Below are positions 38,728 to 52,100 of a DNA stretch of 64,000 nucleotides, in pieces. The notes under the pieces were generated by a model that saw only the letters and a program-made list of their open reading frames with translations, made no database searches and was not told the origin of the DNA. The position numbers and the translations under genes are program-made. Origin of the DNA: Candidatus Synoicihabitans palmerolidicus. Lineage in GTDB: Bacteria; Verrucomicrobiota; Verrucomicrobiia; Opitutales; Opitutaceae. The stretch's first letter is position 1, and every line of letters starts with the position of its first letter. The stretch covers positions 1-64,000 of the forward strand of contig JAGGDC010000009.1 of NCBI GenBank assembly GCA_020809425.1. The letters are read 5' to 3'.

Positions 38728-41700
38728 GGGTCAGTTAAAAAGGTGTTCCACCAGGATGTCATCGAGACTTCGTGGTTCGGGTTTTGTCGCCAACTCTACC
38801 GGCGGACCATCCTGTACCCCGATGCGCGTCAGGGCCGCATCGTCCATTTTGAGAAACGCAACCTGTGTCCATCCGGCCGCAAGTACCGTTTCGATCGCCG
38901 CCATGCCTTCAGCCGCAGTGATCGCCCCCAATCCGCCCGCCTTCAATCCTTCTAGCAGGCTCGGATCCAATCCGTGTTCCCAGAACCCCCAATTAATCAA
39001 TTGGACAGGAAAGTCGGTCAGCGCATCAGCTTTCACCACCCACGCATCTTGAAAACTACACGCCGCCGCATAGCCCGCGCGACAGGCCTCGGGAAATAGA
39101 CTCTGGGCAGAGCCCAAATAGAGAACAAAATCCAGTGCCTGATCTCGGACCGCCGCCCACAACGCCACACTGCCGCGCGTCTTCGCGTCAAGTATCCTCC
39201 GCAGCTCGGCTTCGGTCGTATCACTCAGTCGTTCGTCGTGAAACACCATCGCCGCATGGAACGCGCCGTGAAGGGCGCCATACCGGGCTCGCACCGCAGT
39301 GGTCACCTCTCGCATCGCGGCGGCATCTTCGCCCGCCGCCATCATATAGTGGGCCTCTCCCCCCAGTGCTTCTATCTCGCCCATCGCACGCTCGATGGTG
39401 GCGTCGATCGGTCGGCGCCCGGTCCAAATAATTTTCGCCCTGTAGTTTGAAGCCAGGTGGCGGCTCAAATGTTGGCCTACCCACCCCGCGCCACCCACGA
39501 TCAAATACACTCCACCCGACCTGAACCGAGTCGGCGACTCCGCCAGGCTCGTCATCGTCGCCAAATGCAAGCGACGACGAGTACCCGAACGCAACGCAAT
39601 CTGCTCGCCCGATTTTTGAGCGGGTTCTCTAGCCACAGCAACTGCCACCGCATCCGTATCGTCCCAGCCCTCCGACAAATCGATCACCGCCAAGTCCGCT
39701 CGAGGATACTCTTTGGCGAGGGAGGCAACCATTCCCGTTAACCCCGCCATCTGAGGATTGACGTTGTCTCCCGTCTCGACCGCAAAAACCCCCCGAGTCA
39801 ACACCCGTAACTGCCGTCCGGTTCGCCACCATTTTTGCGCCGCCAAGCTCTGCACGAGTCGAGCCAGCGCCAGGGGTCCGATTTCCTGGGCTGCGGCAGT
39901 GTTATTTACCTGATCTTCAGTCCCTGGCGCAGAAACCGGTGCGAGAAAATAGATTCGGTCCGCACCGGCAAAAGCGCCGCCATCGGCCCCGCATGCACGC
40001 TCCATCGCATCCAATGACACCACTTGCACCGAATCGCCCCCATGCTGCGCCACCAACGCTTGTTCGAGTGCACCCGCCGGTTCGCCTATAATAACGATTT
40101 CGGTAACCGCCGCTGAGGCTGACTGCGGAACCGGGGCTTCACGCCATTCCCTTTTCAGGAAACGACCTTTGATCGGACCAGCCACCTCGGCCGACTTCGG
40201 CGATTTTCGTAACTCTTGTTTCGGCACTGCGTTCTCCGCGGGAAATTCTTCAACCATTCGAGCCCGCAGAGTGGCCAGATGAGGCAGGGCATTCAGCACT
40301 TCGTCGCTGCTTGCTCCGAAATCCAAAAGCGCCGCGATTTCGTCGACCCCTGCCGCGTGGCAATCCCGCACCATCCCCATGCAATTTTCCGGGCTTCCAA
40401 TTAGAGAGGCATGCCGGCGATACCGCTCGTAGGAAAACTCCGCCATTTTATCCAAATCCGCCTCACTGGCCCGTTGGCCGCGCTCAACCGCATGCATGTG
40501 CGCATCAAGCGAACTGCGAATATACTCCAGAAAAGGCTTACGGACGATCTCCTGCGCGCGATCCTCATCGGGATCCACAAACGTGTGCAGCATGAGAGTC
40601 ACACACCCTCCCACCGGATCCAGGCCCGCCTCAGCCCGTGCAGCACGGTAACGCGCAATTTTTTTAGCGAGTTCTTCCAAGGTCGAGCCCTGGAGCATCG
40701 TTAACACATTATAGCCTCCCCGTCCCGCCTCCTCGAACGATTCAATTCGTCGCGATACCGTAAGCCATACTGGTAATTCCTTCTGCCGTGGTTCCGGGTA
40801 GATGCGCAACTGCACTGTTTCGCCTTTACCATTGCGGCGAGCGACCGTCTCTCCTCGCCACAACCGCTGGACCTCGGGAATCCGGGCCAACCACGTGTCG
40901 CGCAACTTCGGATACACCGACGGGGCCAGCGCAAAATCGTTGGGATTCCAGCCGGAAGCAAAACCCAAATCGACCCGGCCATCGGACAGGTTATCCACCA
41001 CTGACCAAGCCTCAGCGACCCGCAAGGGATCTTCCAACGGTAATACGACACTGCCCGCCCGTAACCGTATGCGCTTGGTCGTCGCCGCCAACGCTGCCAT
41101 CAGGGTCGCCGGGGAACTGTAGATGCCTCCAAATGCATGGAAGTGTCGTTCCGGAGTCCATACCGCATCAAACCCATGCCGATCGGCATACTTCGCTGCT
41201 TCCAATACCAAGCGATAGCGGCTCTGTGCGCTCACTTGCGCTGAATCACTGAAGAACATGATACTCAAGCCCACTTTGCTCGAACCTGAGGCGACTGCCG
41301 ATTCCGGTTCCGGCACCCAACAACGTAAACGTGCAAAGGGATAAGTCGGCAAAGCCAGCAGGGCGGGGTTTCCGGGCAGAGGCAGCACTGACCAATCAAC
41401 TTCCCCTCCGGTCACCCAAAGTGCGCCCGGGTCCTCGGAATCAACCGGCGTCGCTGCGGCCAAAGCATCTCCCGCCGCGCCATTCGCCCTGCGTTTCACT
41501 CGTCCCCGATGCAATCCTGGGAACGTGCCGCCCGCAATCCACGTGCGCAGTTTCACTATGGCATCGTCCAAGTCACTCACCCGCGCCGCAAATCTTTCCT
41601 CCATTGCTTCACGTCCGGTTTGCAGCGTCCAAGCCACGTCCTGCAAATATCCTGGTTGGGCATCACGCAGTACCGCCGAACCATTGGACGCCGGATCAAT

Positions 41701-43134
41701 CCGAATCGCGAGAAAGCGCGCCAGATTCGTTGCTGCCTCCCGCAAACGTGTCTCGTTTTTTGCGGATAAAACAATCCAAATCGGGGTGGGCTTGAGGACC
41801 GGCCGGGCTGGAGCCACATATTCTTCAAGAATCAGATGCGCATTGGCTCCCCCTGCGCCAAAAGAACTTACTCCCGCTCGCCGTGGCTCTGGAATACTAT
41901 CTTTCTGGGACTGCGGCCACGGAGACAGTTCCCGTTGAACTCGGAAGAACGAATCCGTGAACTGGATATTCGGATTCAGTGTCTCAGCGTGCAATGACGG
42001 CACCAGTTTCCCATGATGAAACTGCAATAGTACCTTGGTCACCCCCGCTATTCCGGCCGCAGACTCGGCGTGCCCAATATTGCTCTTCACCGATCCCACG
42101 GCGCAATACCCCGGATCAGGTCGCGATCCCCCGGCCTGATCTGCCAACGCAGCCTCAAAGGCTTGCTGCAGTCCGGTGAGTTCGATCGGGTCGCCCAACG
42201 AAGTACCGGTTCCATGCGCCTCGATGTAGGTGATGCTCGCGGGATCAATCTGCGACCGCACCAACGCTTCGCCCACCACCTCGGCTTGTGATCGTGAATT
42301 GGGCACGGTGTAACCGTTGGTCCGTCCGCCATGATTCATCGCACTGGCACGAATCACCCCTTGAATACGATCACCGTCGGCGATCGCTTTCGACAGGGGC
42401 TTCAGTAGAACCGCACCGACTCCCTCACCCGGCACGTAACCCTCACCACCTTCGCCAAAGGCTCGGCAACGCCCATCCTTCGCGCTGAAGCCAGACTGAC
42501 TTAAGATCAGATCCTTCTCCGGGTGGATCGTGAGGTTTACTCCGCCTGCGATGGCAAATTCACTCTCCCCGCGCCGGAGGCTTTCGCAGGCGAGATGAAT
42601 CGCGGTCAACGAAGACGAACACATCGTATCGACCGCCATGCTCGGTCCCCGCCAATTGAAGAAAAACGATACCCGGTTTGCAATCGTGGCAAACGACGAG
42701 CTCAGCGAGACCGGATTCCCTTTCAGCCGCTCCTCCACTCCAAACAGTTGATACTGTCCGTACATCACCCCAACGAATACCCCGACCTTACGATCCTGCA
42801 GCTTACTGCGCGGACAGCCCGCATCATCGAGCGTGCTCCAAACCGTTTCGAGGAACAGGCGTTCCTGCGGGTCCATGAATTGCGCCTCACGCGGGGAGAG
42901 ATTAAAAAACAGAGGATCGAACTCATCAACTCCCCGCACGAAACCACCCCATTTGTTCGTGGTGGCCCCCGGCTTCATCGGAGTTGGGTCGTAGTAATCT
43001 CGCCAATCCCAACGCTCCTCAGGCACTGACTCGATGCAGTCTTTCCCTGCCGCAAGATTCTCCCAAAACTCCGCCAAATTGTCCGCCTGCGGGTATCGCC
43101 CCGCCATGCCGATGATCGCAATTGATGCCTCGGC
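37963..43134 (-). other. Module 6: KS-oxygenase-KR // MT remnant-ACP, split over two proteins
   Basis: The KS (DTMCSSS), luciferase-like monooxygenase and KR end PKS-2; a degenerate MT-like segment and the ACP start PKS-3. The KR has GGAGWVG and RAGYAAACSF, departing from GGAGGLG and DYAYAN but keeping the Tyr. Predicted alpha,beta-dihydroxy unit (C10 and C11 in palmerolide, the latter carrying the carbamate). Confidence 0.82.
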
Positions 43135-46100
43135 CACTGATGGAGCGTTCTTGGTCGCTGTCGTCGCGATTACCGCAGGTTCAACTCGCGCGCCTTTGCT
43201 TATCGTGCCCATCGGTTCGGGGACTTCCAAATGGGACTCGGCACTGCTCGGACTAAGCGCTTTGGCCAACGCCACCGCATGCGCTTCAATCAGAAAGTCC
43301 GCCACCTTCTCCAGAGTTGGATACTCGAACAGTAACGTCTTGGAGAGCTCACCGAGGTCCCGCTCGAGCATCTGAGCGAACGATGTCACAGAAATGGAAT
43401 CCAGGCCGTAACTCTCAATCGGTTCATCGGCATAAACTTGTTCCCGCGGCAGTTTCGTGAGCTCGCAAAATAAACCCAAGAGATGTTGGATGACCGCAGC
43501 CTTTGGCGGTGCGACAATTCTCTCGGCAACCTCCGTCTCCAGAGGCGGCACCACAATGCCCGTCGGCACGGTTTCTCCAAGATTCGCTGTCTCCACCTCA
43601 AACCGCTTCAATACGGCATCGCGCTTTCCTCGCAGCGGACAGACCTGCGGAGCCGTGCCAGCCAAGACCCGCTCCAAGAGTTCCAGCCCCATCGCTCTAT
43701 CTAACACGTCTAATCCAGCCTCGGAAGACTTGGCCTCTCCGGTAACCCCTCCCATCCCGCCGTCACTCCAAAGCGGCCAATTGATCGACACAGTCCTGCC
43801 CTCACACTCGCCGAGAGTTCGCGCCACTTCGCGGTCATGCGCCCACGCATCAAGGCAAGCGTTGGCATACGCGTAGTCTGCTTGTCCCGCGTTGCCCCAT
43901 AAGCCGGCCGTCGAGGAAAAAAGTGCAAAAACCTCCAGCGGTTCGTCCTTGGTCGTCGCGTGGAGCGCCTTCGCCCCTTCCAGCTTTGGCGCCAAAACGG
44001 CTTGGAAATCAGCCAAGGTCTTATGCCAAATTAATCCATCCCGCAGCCCCCCCGCCGCGTGCAGCACGCCGTCAAGTCGACCAAACTTGTCCTTCGCCGC
44101 CTTCACTACGCTTTCCGCATCAGGTCCGACCGAGACATCCGCCTGCAAATAGATCGCTGCTGCCCCCAATCCCGTCACCCGGCTTCGCCTCTCGCCATCG
44201 AGGACTGAACGCCCCACCAGCACGACCCTGGCGCGTCGGGTGTGCACCAGATGCTCCGCCACGATCAATCCCAATCCGCCCGCCCCTCCCGTGATGAGAT
44301 AAACCCCATTTTTCTTGAATACCCCGACCGGAGGCTCGACCAGTGAAGTCTCGACATACCGCCGGATCGCCCGGCGTCCGGAAACAAGACGCACCTCTAA
44401 ATCGTCCGCCGCCAACTCAGCTTTCACCATATCCAAGTTCCACCCTCCCTCACCCGCCAGGGCCAAAGTGCTTAAACGCAACGCCGGTTGCTCCTGGCGC
44501 AAGGTCTTGGCGTAGGCGGCCACCGCGCGGTATTCGACCACGCCCATCGGATGAACAAACAGTCCAAGTACGTCCCCCAACGGTCGATCCTTGGCGCGCA
44601 CCAGGGCCTGTACCAGTCCATGCACACTGCCGATTCCCTTTAGGAAATTCCTTTCAGTTTCTGCCTGTTTTCCGAGGGTCCAGCCGTGCACCCAAACATT
44701 GGGTCGAACCATGGTCACCACCTTCGCCCAATCTTCCGCACTCTCCGGTCGCACTGTCAGTACCTCATCATGGAGACCGAAAGCGTCGCCAGGTACCACT
44801 CGCCACACGTCAACTCCCGTTGCCCTCCACGCCTCGGACAAGGCCGTTTCCTCATCAAGTACCAACACCCGGCCCACCGCCAGTTGCGCCGAACCGGTCT
44901 CCGGCACCTCCAACCATTCAGGTCGAAGCGCAAAGACTTCCCCCTTCAGTTTCGCGGTATCGGTGGGGGCGCGGGTCGCCAATTGTTCGATTTGCAACAA
45001 GACCGTGCCATCATCAGCCGAAACCGTCAGGTCGTAACATCGCACCGTCCCCTCCGCGCCGGCGATGCGCCCGTGCACCCAGCCCTGAGACGGCCAGCCA
45101 AGACTGCCCGAGATCCGTTGCACGGCAAAGGGTAAACCCACCTTGCCTGTGCCCAACGCCAGTGGCGCGAGACTCTGCAATGCCCCGTCCAGCAGGGCCG
45201 GATGCCAAAGATAACCTTCCTCCATCCATCGGTCCGGAAGCACCAGCTTGGCCAACACTTCCGTCGACGAATAAACCAGTTCTTCCACCACCCGATATCC
45301 GTCTCCGTAAGCAATGCCTCCCTGCGCAAATTCATCATAGAAGGCCGCCCGAGACCTGACTTCTCCACATCGCGTTCTAATGGAAACGAGGTCCAGCTTC
45401 TCCTCTGCATCGAGTTTCGTCGCCCTGGCCACTCCACTTCCCACCGTTTCACCGTCTTTCTGGCACACGGTAACAGTCCAACGGCCCTCCGTCTTTTCCT
45501 CCACGGCGGTGATCAACTCCAATGTGTCCTCTGCCTTCATCGCCACCGGACGCAGCCAAACCCAATCCCTTATTTCCACCGCTCCGGACTCGGCGGCCAT
45601 ACTGGCCACGAAACGCGTGAGTTCCAAAGTCGCCGCTCCGGGCAGTAGGCGTCGTCCTCCTACCACGTGATCACTGAACAAAACTTCATGGGAGGAGAAT
45701 CGACTCGAAAAGCATACTCCGTTCAGGGTGGAAATATTGCTGGTCACCAATGGATGCAGGCGCTGGCTCGGAATGGACTGCGTACCAACCCTCGGTACAT
45801 TTGGCAACCAATGACGCTCCGGCGCAAAAACGTAGCCGGGCAAACTCACGCGTCTCCTCGCCCCCTCGGGCCATAAGGTGAGCCATGGTACCTCGGCGCC
45901 TTCTGCCCACCAACGCCCCAGCGCGGCCCAATCACGTGCCTCGACCAACGTTTCGACAAAATGCCGTCCGGTTTCGCCTTCCACGAGTGTCATTCCACCA
46001 AGCCGTACCGCCCGAGCGCTCCCCGTGGTAAAATCTCCGGTGGCGGCATCACTCTCAAACGCGATCAAGTGCTGTTCCATCTCAACCCAATCCCGCGCGC

Positions 46101-49100
46101 TGAACGCCAGCCGCTCATCAAAGGCTTCGCGTCCGTTCTGCAACGTGAACGCCACCGCACTCAACTCCGGCCGCGCCGGGTCTGGCGTGATCTTCAACCA
46201 ATGGCGGTATGCCCGGACGACTCCTCTCAATCGCTCGCGGTTGACCGCCGAAAAAACCAGCAGGTACCGACCCTCGGCATCCGCACCACCTGTTGCGACA
46301 GCCCGTGACTCCAAAAACTCCTCTACAATCACGTGAGCGTTCGAACCACCGGCGCCGAACGAACTTAATCCAGCGCGTCGCGGCGCGCCTGCGACCGTCG
46401 ACCACTTTGCCATCTCCCGTTGAACCACAAACGGTGTATCCGTAAATTCAATATTCGGGTTCAATTCATCGGAATGCAGACTCGGCACGAGTTGCCGGTG
46501 GCGAAGTTGCAACAGAAGCTTGCTCAAACCTGCCATGCCTGCGGCGGCTTCGAGGTGACCCACATTCGACTTCACGGAACCGATGGCACACGGGGTCTCC
46601 CGATCCATTCCAAAAACTTCCGTTAAGGCCGCGATTTCAATCGGATCTCCCAACGCCGTGCCCGTGCCATGCGCCTCCACGTAGCTGATGCTTTGAGATG
46701 CAATGCCCGCCTTCACCAAAGCCGAACTTACCGCAGCCGTCTGGGCCTTCGGATTCGGTACCGTGTAACCATTGGTTTTACCGCCATGATTTACTGCTGT
46801 GCTGCGAATTATGCCGTGAAGGTGATCGCCATCCGCGAGCGCCTGTGCGAGCGGCTTCAGAAGAACGGCGCCCACGCCTTCACCCGGGACATAACCATCG
46901 CCCCTCGCCCCAAAACTTTTGCAGCGACCGTCGCTCGCCGCGAAACCACCCTGCGCCAAGCCGACGTCCTTCAAGGGGTGAAGACTGAGATTCACCCCAC
47001 CCGCCAAGGCCAGCTCTGCCTCGCCTTTGTGCAGGCTGTCACAGGCCAAATGCAGCGCCGAAAGCGAAGACGAACACATGGTATCCACCGCCAGACTCGG
47101 ACCGTGCCAATCAAACCAATATGATACTCGGTTGGCGATCGAGGCATACGACGAATTGACCGGCAACAAGCGGCCGACTTCGGAGCGTTCCAACCCCAGC
47201 AATTGATATTGGCTGAACATCACCCCGACAAAGACGCCTATAGCCCGATCCCTCAGCTCCGCCCGCGCATAACCGGCCTCCTCAACCGCATGCCATGCAG
47301 TTTCCAGAAACAATCGTTCCTGCGGGTCCATTACTTCCGCCTCCCGAGGTGGAATGCGAAAGAAGCCCGCGTCAAATTGGTCAACTCCCGCGAGGAAACC
47401 ACCCCAACGATTGTAGGTCTTACCCACCTGCCCACGTCGTTCGTCGAAATAAGTTTCGAGGTTCCATCGCGCGGCCGGGACCTCGGTAATACAATCACGC
47501 CCGTTCTCCAAATTGCGCCAGAACTCGTCCAGGTTTTCCGCCTGCGGGTATCGACCACTGACACCGATAATTGCGATGGCATCATTCGCCATATTTTCCG
47601 CCATCGAATTCAATTCCCCAGTGTTCGGTCCACCAACCGCCGCCGCAGGATGACTCGACTTCGTAGCCTCGGGCTTGAGCGCAGGGGCGGCCATTCCGCA
47701 CAGCTCTTTGAGCTTCTCGGCGTGTCGCGTCGCAAAATGCGACGCCAATGCGTCCAGAGTCTGATGTTCAAACAACAGCGATTTGGACAATGGCCCAAAG
47801 TCCTCCTCCAATCGGCGAGTAAACGACATCACCAGCAGTGAATCTATCCCATATCGCTCCAGTGCCTCATGGCCTTTGATTCGATCAATCGGAATCCGCG
47901 TCAGCTCCGCGAACCGAGATTTCAGAAAATCCAGTACCTGCGTCTCATCCAATCTGTCTTCCACCTGCGAAGCGGGGCTCTCCACCGGCGGTAATGGCAG
48001 ACTCACTGAGTCGACCAAGGGGCGTTCATTGGCTGCAGTCGGGAAAACCGCCAACACGGGTTCGCTTGCGCACAAGCATGTCTCGAAAATCTTGATACCT
48101 GTCGCGGTGTTGATGGCACGATGATGCGGATCCTTCAGGGCCAGAACATCCGTATCCAGGCCCATGCCATCCCCCTGCCACAGCGGCCACTGAATTGATA
48201 AGGTGCGCCCACGGCATTCCCCCCGCCGACGGCGCTGCTCCCGTTGCTGGGCAAACGCATCAAGGAAACCGTTGGCAAACGCGTAATCGCACTGCCCCAC
48301 ATTGCCGTTCACACTGGCGACCGAACTGCACAGGACCATCAGCTCAAGGGGTTCATCTGCCAAAACCTCATCGAGCACCTTCACGCCCTCGATTTTCGGT
48401 GCCAGAACCCGGCGGGCCGAGATCAAATCCTTTTTCACCACAAACCCGTCATTCAACAAGCCGGCCGCATGGACAACCCCGTGCACTTCACCTGCTTTCG
48501 CGCGCGTCTCCTTCAAAGCGCGATGCACGTCCTCCGACCGGGTCACATCGCAACTCACGTAATAAACCTCGGCACCATCGAGAAGAGTCGACTGCCCACT
48601 CAGTCGAATCTCATCCAATTTTCGTCGGCCCCACAGTACCACTTTGGCCGCATGGGTATCTCGTAGATATTTAGCCAATACCAGGCCCACTGCGCCGGCT
48701 CCGCCCGTGACCACCCAGGTCATACCAGCCCGAATCGGTCGAAGGTACTCAGCCGGAGGGACGAATGCCTCGAACACCCGCCCGCGACGGGCGCCCTCCC
48801 TGTATTCAATTTCTTCCTCACCGCCGTCCGTTTTAATCTCCGCCACGGCCCTCTCCACGGTCACCTCTCCACTCACGATTTTCCACCGCAGCGAGGGTTG
48901 CTCCAATCGAATTGTTTTGGTCAACGCCGGCAACGCCACCCATGCCGGAGGCGCGTCACGGGGCAAGACGACTAGAGCAGGCAGTGGACGATCCATGCCG
49001 CACCGCAACAGACACTGCGAAGCCAAGAGAATCGTCTCAAAGCCCAAGCGAATCCCCTCGGCATCTGCCGCTGGGTCGTGAGCCCAGCGGTGCATCACTG

Positions 49101-52100
49101 CGGCCGGGGGAAACGTTGCCAATACCTGAGTTAGATCCCCAACCTCACCCGGCCGCACCGTGGCACCGTCTGCCCGAAGTTCAAACGTGTCTCCGGCGGT
49201 AATACAGATCACGTGAAGCCCGGAAACCTGCTCCGCGAGGGGCACCGTCCACGTTCCGCTATTGTCCAACACCAACAAATTTTTGCGCAGCGTCGGAGCC
49301 GATGGAGATTCCGACAGCGAACTCGCCTGCCATCTCGATCTCAGGTAGGTGAGTTTCGGTGATTCGGACTCCTCGGTCCCAATTGTCTGAACGGAAAACG
49401 CCTCGATCCGCGCCAAAAACTGGCCCGTTCCGTCCACGAGGGTGACATCAAAAGTCGTCCGCCTCTTAGTTGTCTCCCTCCGACTGACCGCCGCATACAC
49501 CGGCCCAAGATCCGCCGTCCATTCGGTTGAACTTGCCACTCGAAGACGTCCCACTCCGACGGGAATCGTTGGCCCGTTTGTCGCAGGTTGGAGCAATACT
49601 CCCGTCGCCTGCAATCCCCCCTCAATCATGAGAGCAATGCTCGCGTCAAGCGGTACACCAGTCGGGCGTTCAAGTGTCGCCCAACCCACGCCATCGCCCC
49701 AAGCCACGTTCCGCACTCGCCGATAGAGGGGTCCGTAGACCAACCCACCAGTCTCCAAGCCTGCATAAAAATCTTCACCCGTCACGCGCTCAGAACACCG
49801 CGCCTCGCACGCCTCCGGATCAATCCTGTCAGGAGAGCCGAGGTCGCTTTCTCGCAGTTCGACTTGTCCACTCGCACTGCCGTCACCAACCGTTACGGAC
49901 CACGTGCCGTCCTTTTCCGCCTGGAGTTTCACCCGCAGCGCCAATGCCCCGGTCACCGGCAGGGGCTGTCGCCACGTCCAATTGATCAAACTTACGGATT
50001 CATCGGCCAACGCAGCCCAGGCCGCCCGGAGCGCGCGCTCCAATATCAGCGACCCTGCCAACCAATGCTCCCCGTTCACGCAGTGGTCCTCGATCAGTGA
50101 GTCGGCAGCGATTATGTCGGTCACGAAAACCGGTCCAGCCACCGTGGATTCATTACGCTGCACCCATCGCATGCTCTCCGTTCCCATCAAAACCGATGGA
50201 AGGGGCCCCCCTGCAGCTGGCCGAACCCAACACCGATCCCGTGCAAAGACATGGTTAGGCAACGGGGAGCGGCGCGTGGGCCGGGGCGCCGATGGCCACT
50301 CGTCACCCAAAACGACATGGGCATTGGTTCCGCTATAGCCAAAGGAACTTACCGCAGCCAACCGTTCTCGGTCTGGCCGCCGCTCCCACGCCCGTAAACT
50401 GGTGTTCACAAAGAATGGACTGCTGGTAAAATCGATGTGCTCATTCGGCATCGAAAAATGCAACGACTGCGGCATGCGCTCGTTCTCCATGGCCAACAGG
50501 ACCTTGATCACCCCTGCAATGCCGGCGGCAAACGAGGTGTGGCCAATGTTGGATTTCACTGAACCTAAAGCGCAGTAGCCGCATCGAGAGGTGAAACTGC
50601 GAAACGCTTCCGTCAGGCCGCGAACTTCCACCGGGTCGCCCAACAAGGTTCCGGTTCCATGTGCTTCCACGAGATCAATCTTTGCTGGATCAATCCCCGC
50701 GCGTAGATACACCGTGCGTTCCAGCTCAGCTTGCGATTTCGCGCTCGGTGCAGTGATGCCATTGGTCTTTCCATCCTGATTAATGCCCGAACCGCGCACG
50801 ACCCCGTAAATACGATCTCCACCCGCTCGCGCGGCGGCGAGAGACTTCACCATCACCACCGCGACTCCTTCGCTCAATGCGATGCCGTCAGCCGCTTGGT
50901 CAAACGGCCGACACCGTCCTCCTGGCGAAAGCATCTCTAGTTTACTCGTGGTGATGAGTTGGTCGGGTTCGATGATAAGGCTCACCCCACCCACCAGAGC
51001 CATCTCGCAATCTCCCGCTTGAATCGCTCGACAGGCCTGATGCAAGGCCACCAGCGATGAAGAACACGCCGTGTCGATCGCTACGCTCGGGCCTTTCAGA
51101 TTAAGAAAATAGGAAAGCCGGGCGGCCAGTATTGATGGGGTAAGCCCCATGCCGGCAAACGCAGTCTGAGCTTGTCCCGGGTTCAATCGCCGCAGAGTTC
51201 CTCCATAATCGCCCGTTCCTGCGCCCACAAAAACCCCGCAGTTCGTATTGGCTAATTCCTCACTCGTATAACCCGCATGCTCGATGGCTCGCCATGCCTC
51301 CTCCATGAATAGGCGCTGCTGCGGATCCATAATCTCAGCCTCCGCATGCGACAGATTAAAGAACAGCGGATCGAAGCAGTCGATATCTGCGATAAATCCG
51401 CCCGTGCGGCAGTACGACTTGCCCTCGGCTTGAGGATTCGGGTCATAAAACGCATTTACGTCCCACCGCTCCGCCGGCACCTCGCTTACACTGTCCACGC
51501 CCTCCGCAAGATTGATCCAAAACTTCGCCAGATTTCGCGCGCCAGGCAAGCGGCAAGCCATGCCAATAATCGCGATGGGATCGTCGCGTGTCACCGTCGG
51601 GGCGGTTTCCCCCGCCTCGGCCGAGCCCGCCGACTTAATCGTCGGCCCGGGGGCTGTGCTCAGCTTAGCCAGTTTCACCGGCACTCTTGTGATCATTGCG
51701 TGACCACTGACCGCCGCCGGTACCGACAGGCTTACGCGTCCACGAGTGACTGCATCAGAATTCGGTGCCTGCGGCGGCTCTGAAACCACGACGCCAACCT
51801 CCGGGCTCTCCGACAATTCAATTTGCGACGGCTTTGACGGCTGGAGCCGGGGAGTCGAAGCGTTGATGAGTCCGATCACGTGCTCCGCCAAATCGTCGCA
51901 ATTTACAAAATCGTAGACGATCGAAGCATCGAGTCGCAGACGAAATGCACGGTTCAAACCGTGGATGAACTCAACACTCAATATAGAGTCGAGGCCCAGG
52001 TCGCGAAAGGCGGTCTGTCCGTCAAATCCTACCGGATCGAGGTGCAGCTTCGCACATAAATCTTCCCGCATCCATCGTCTCGCCTCGTCCGCCGACGGAC

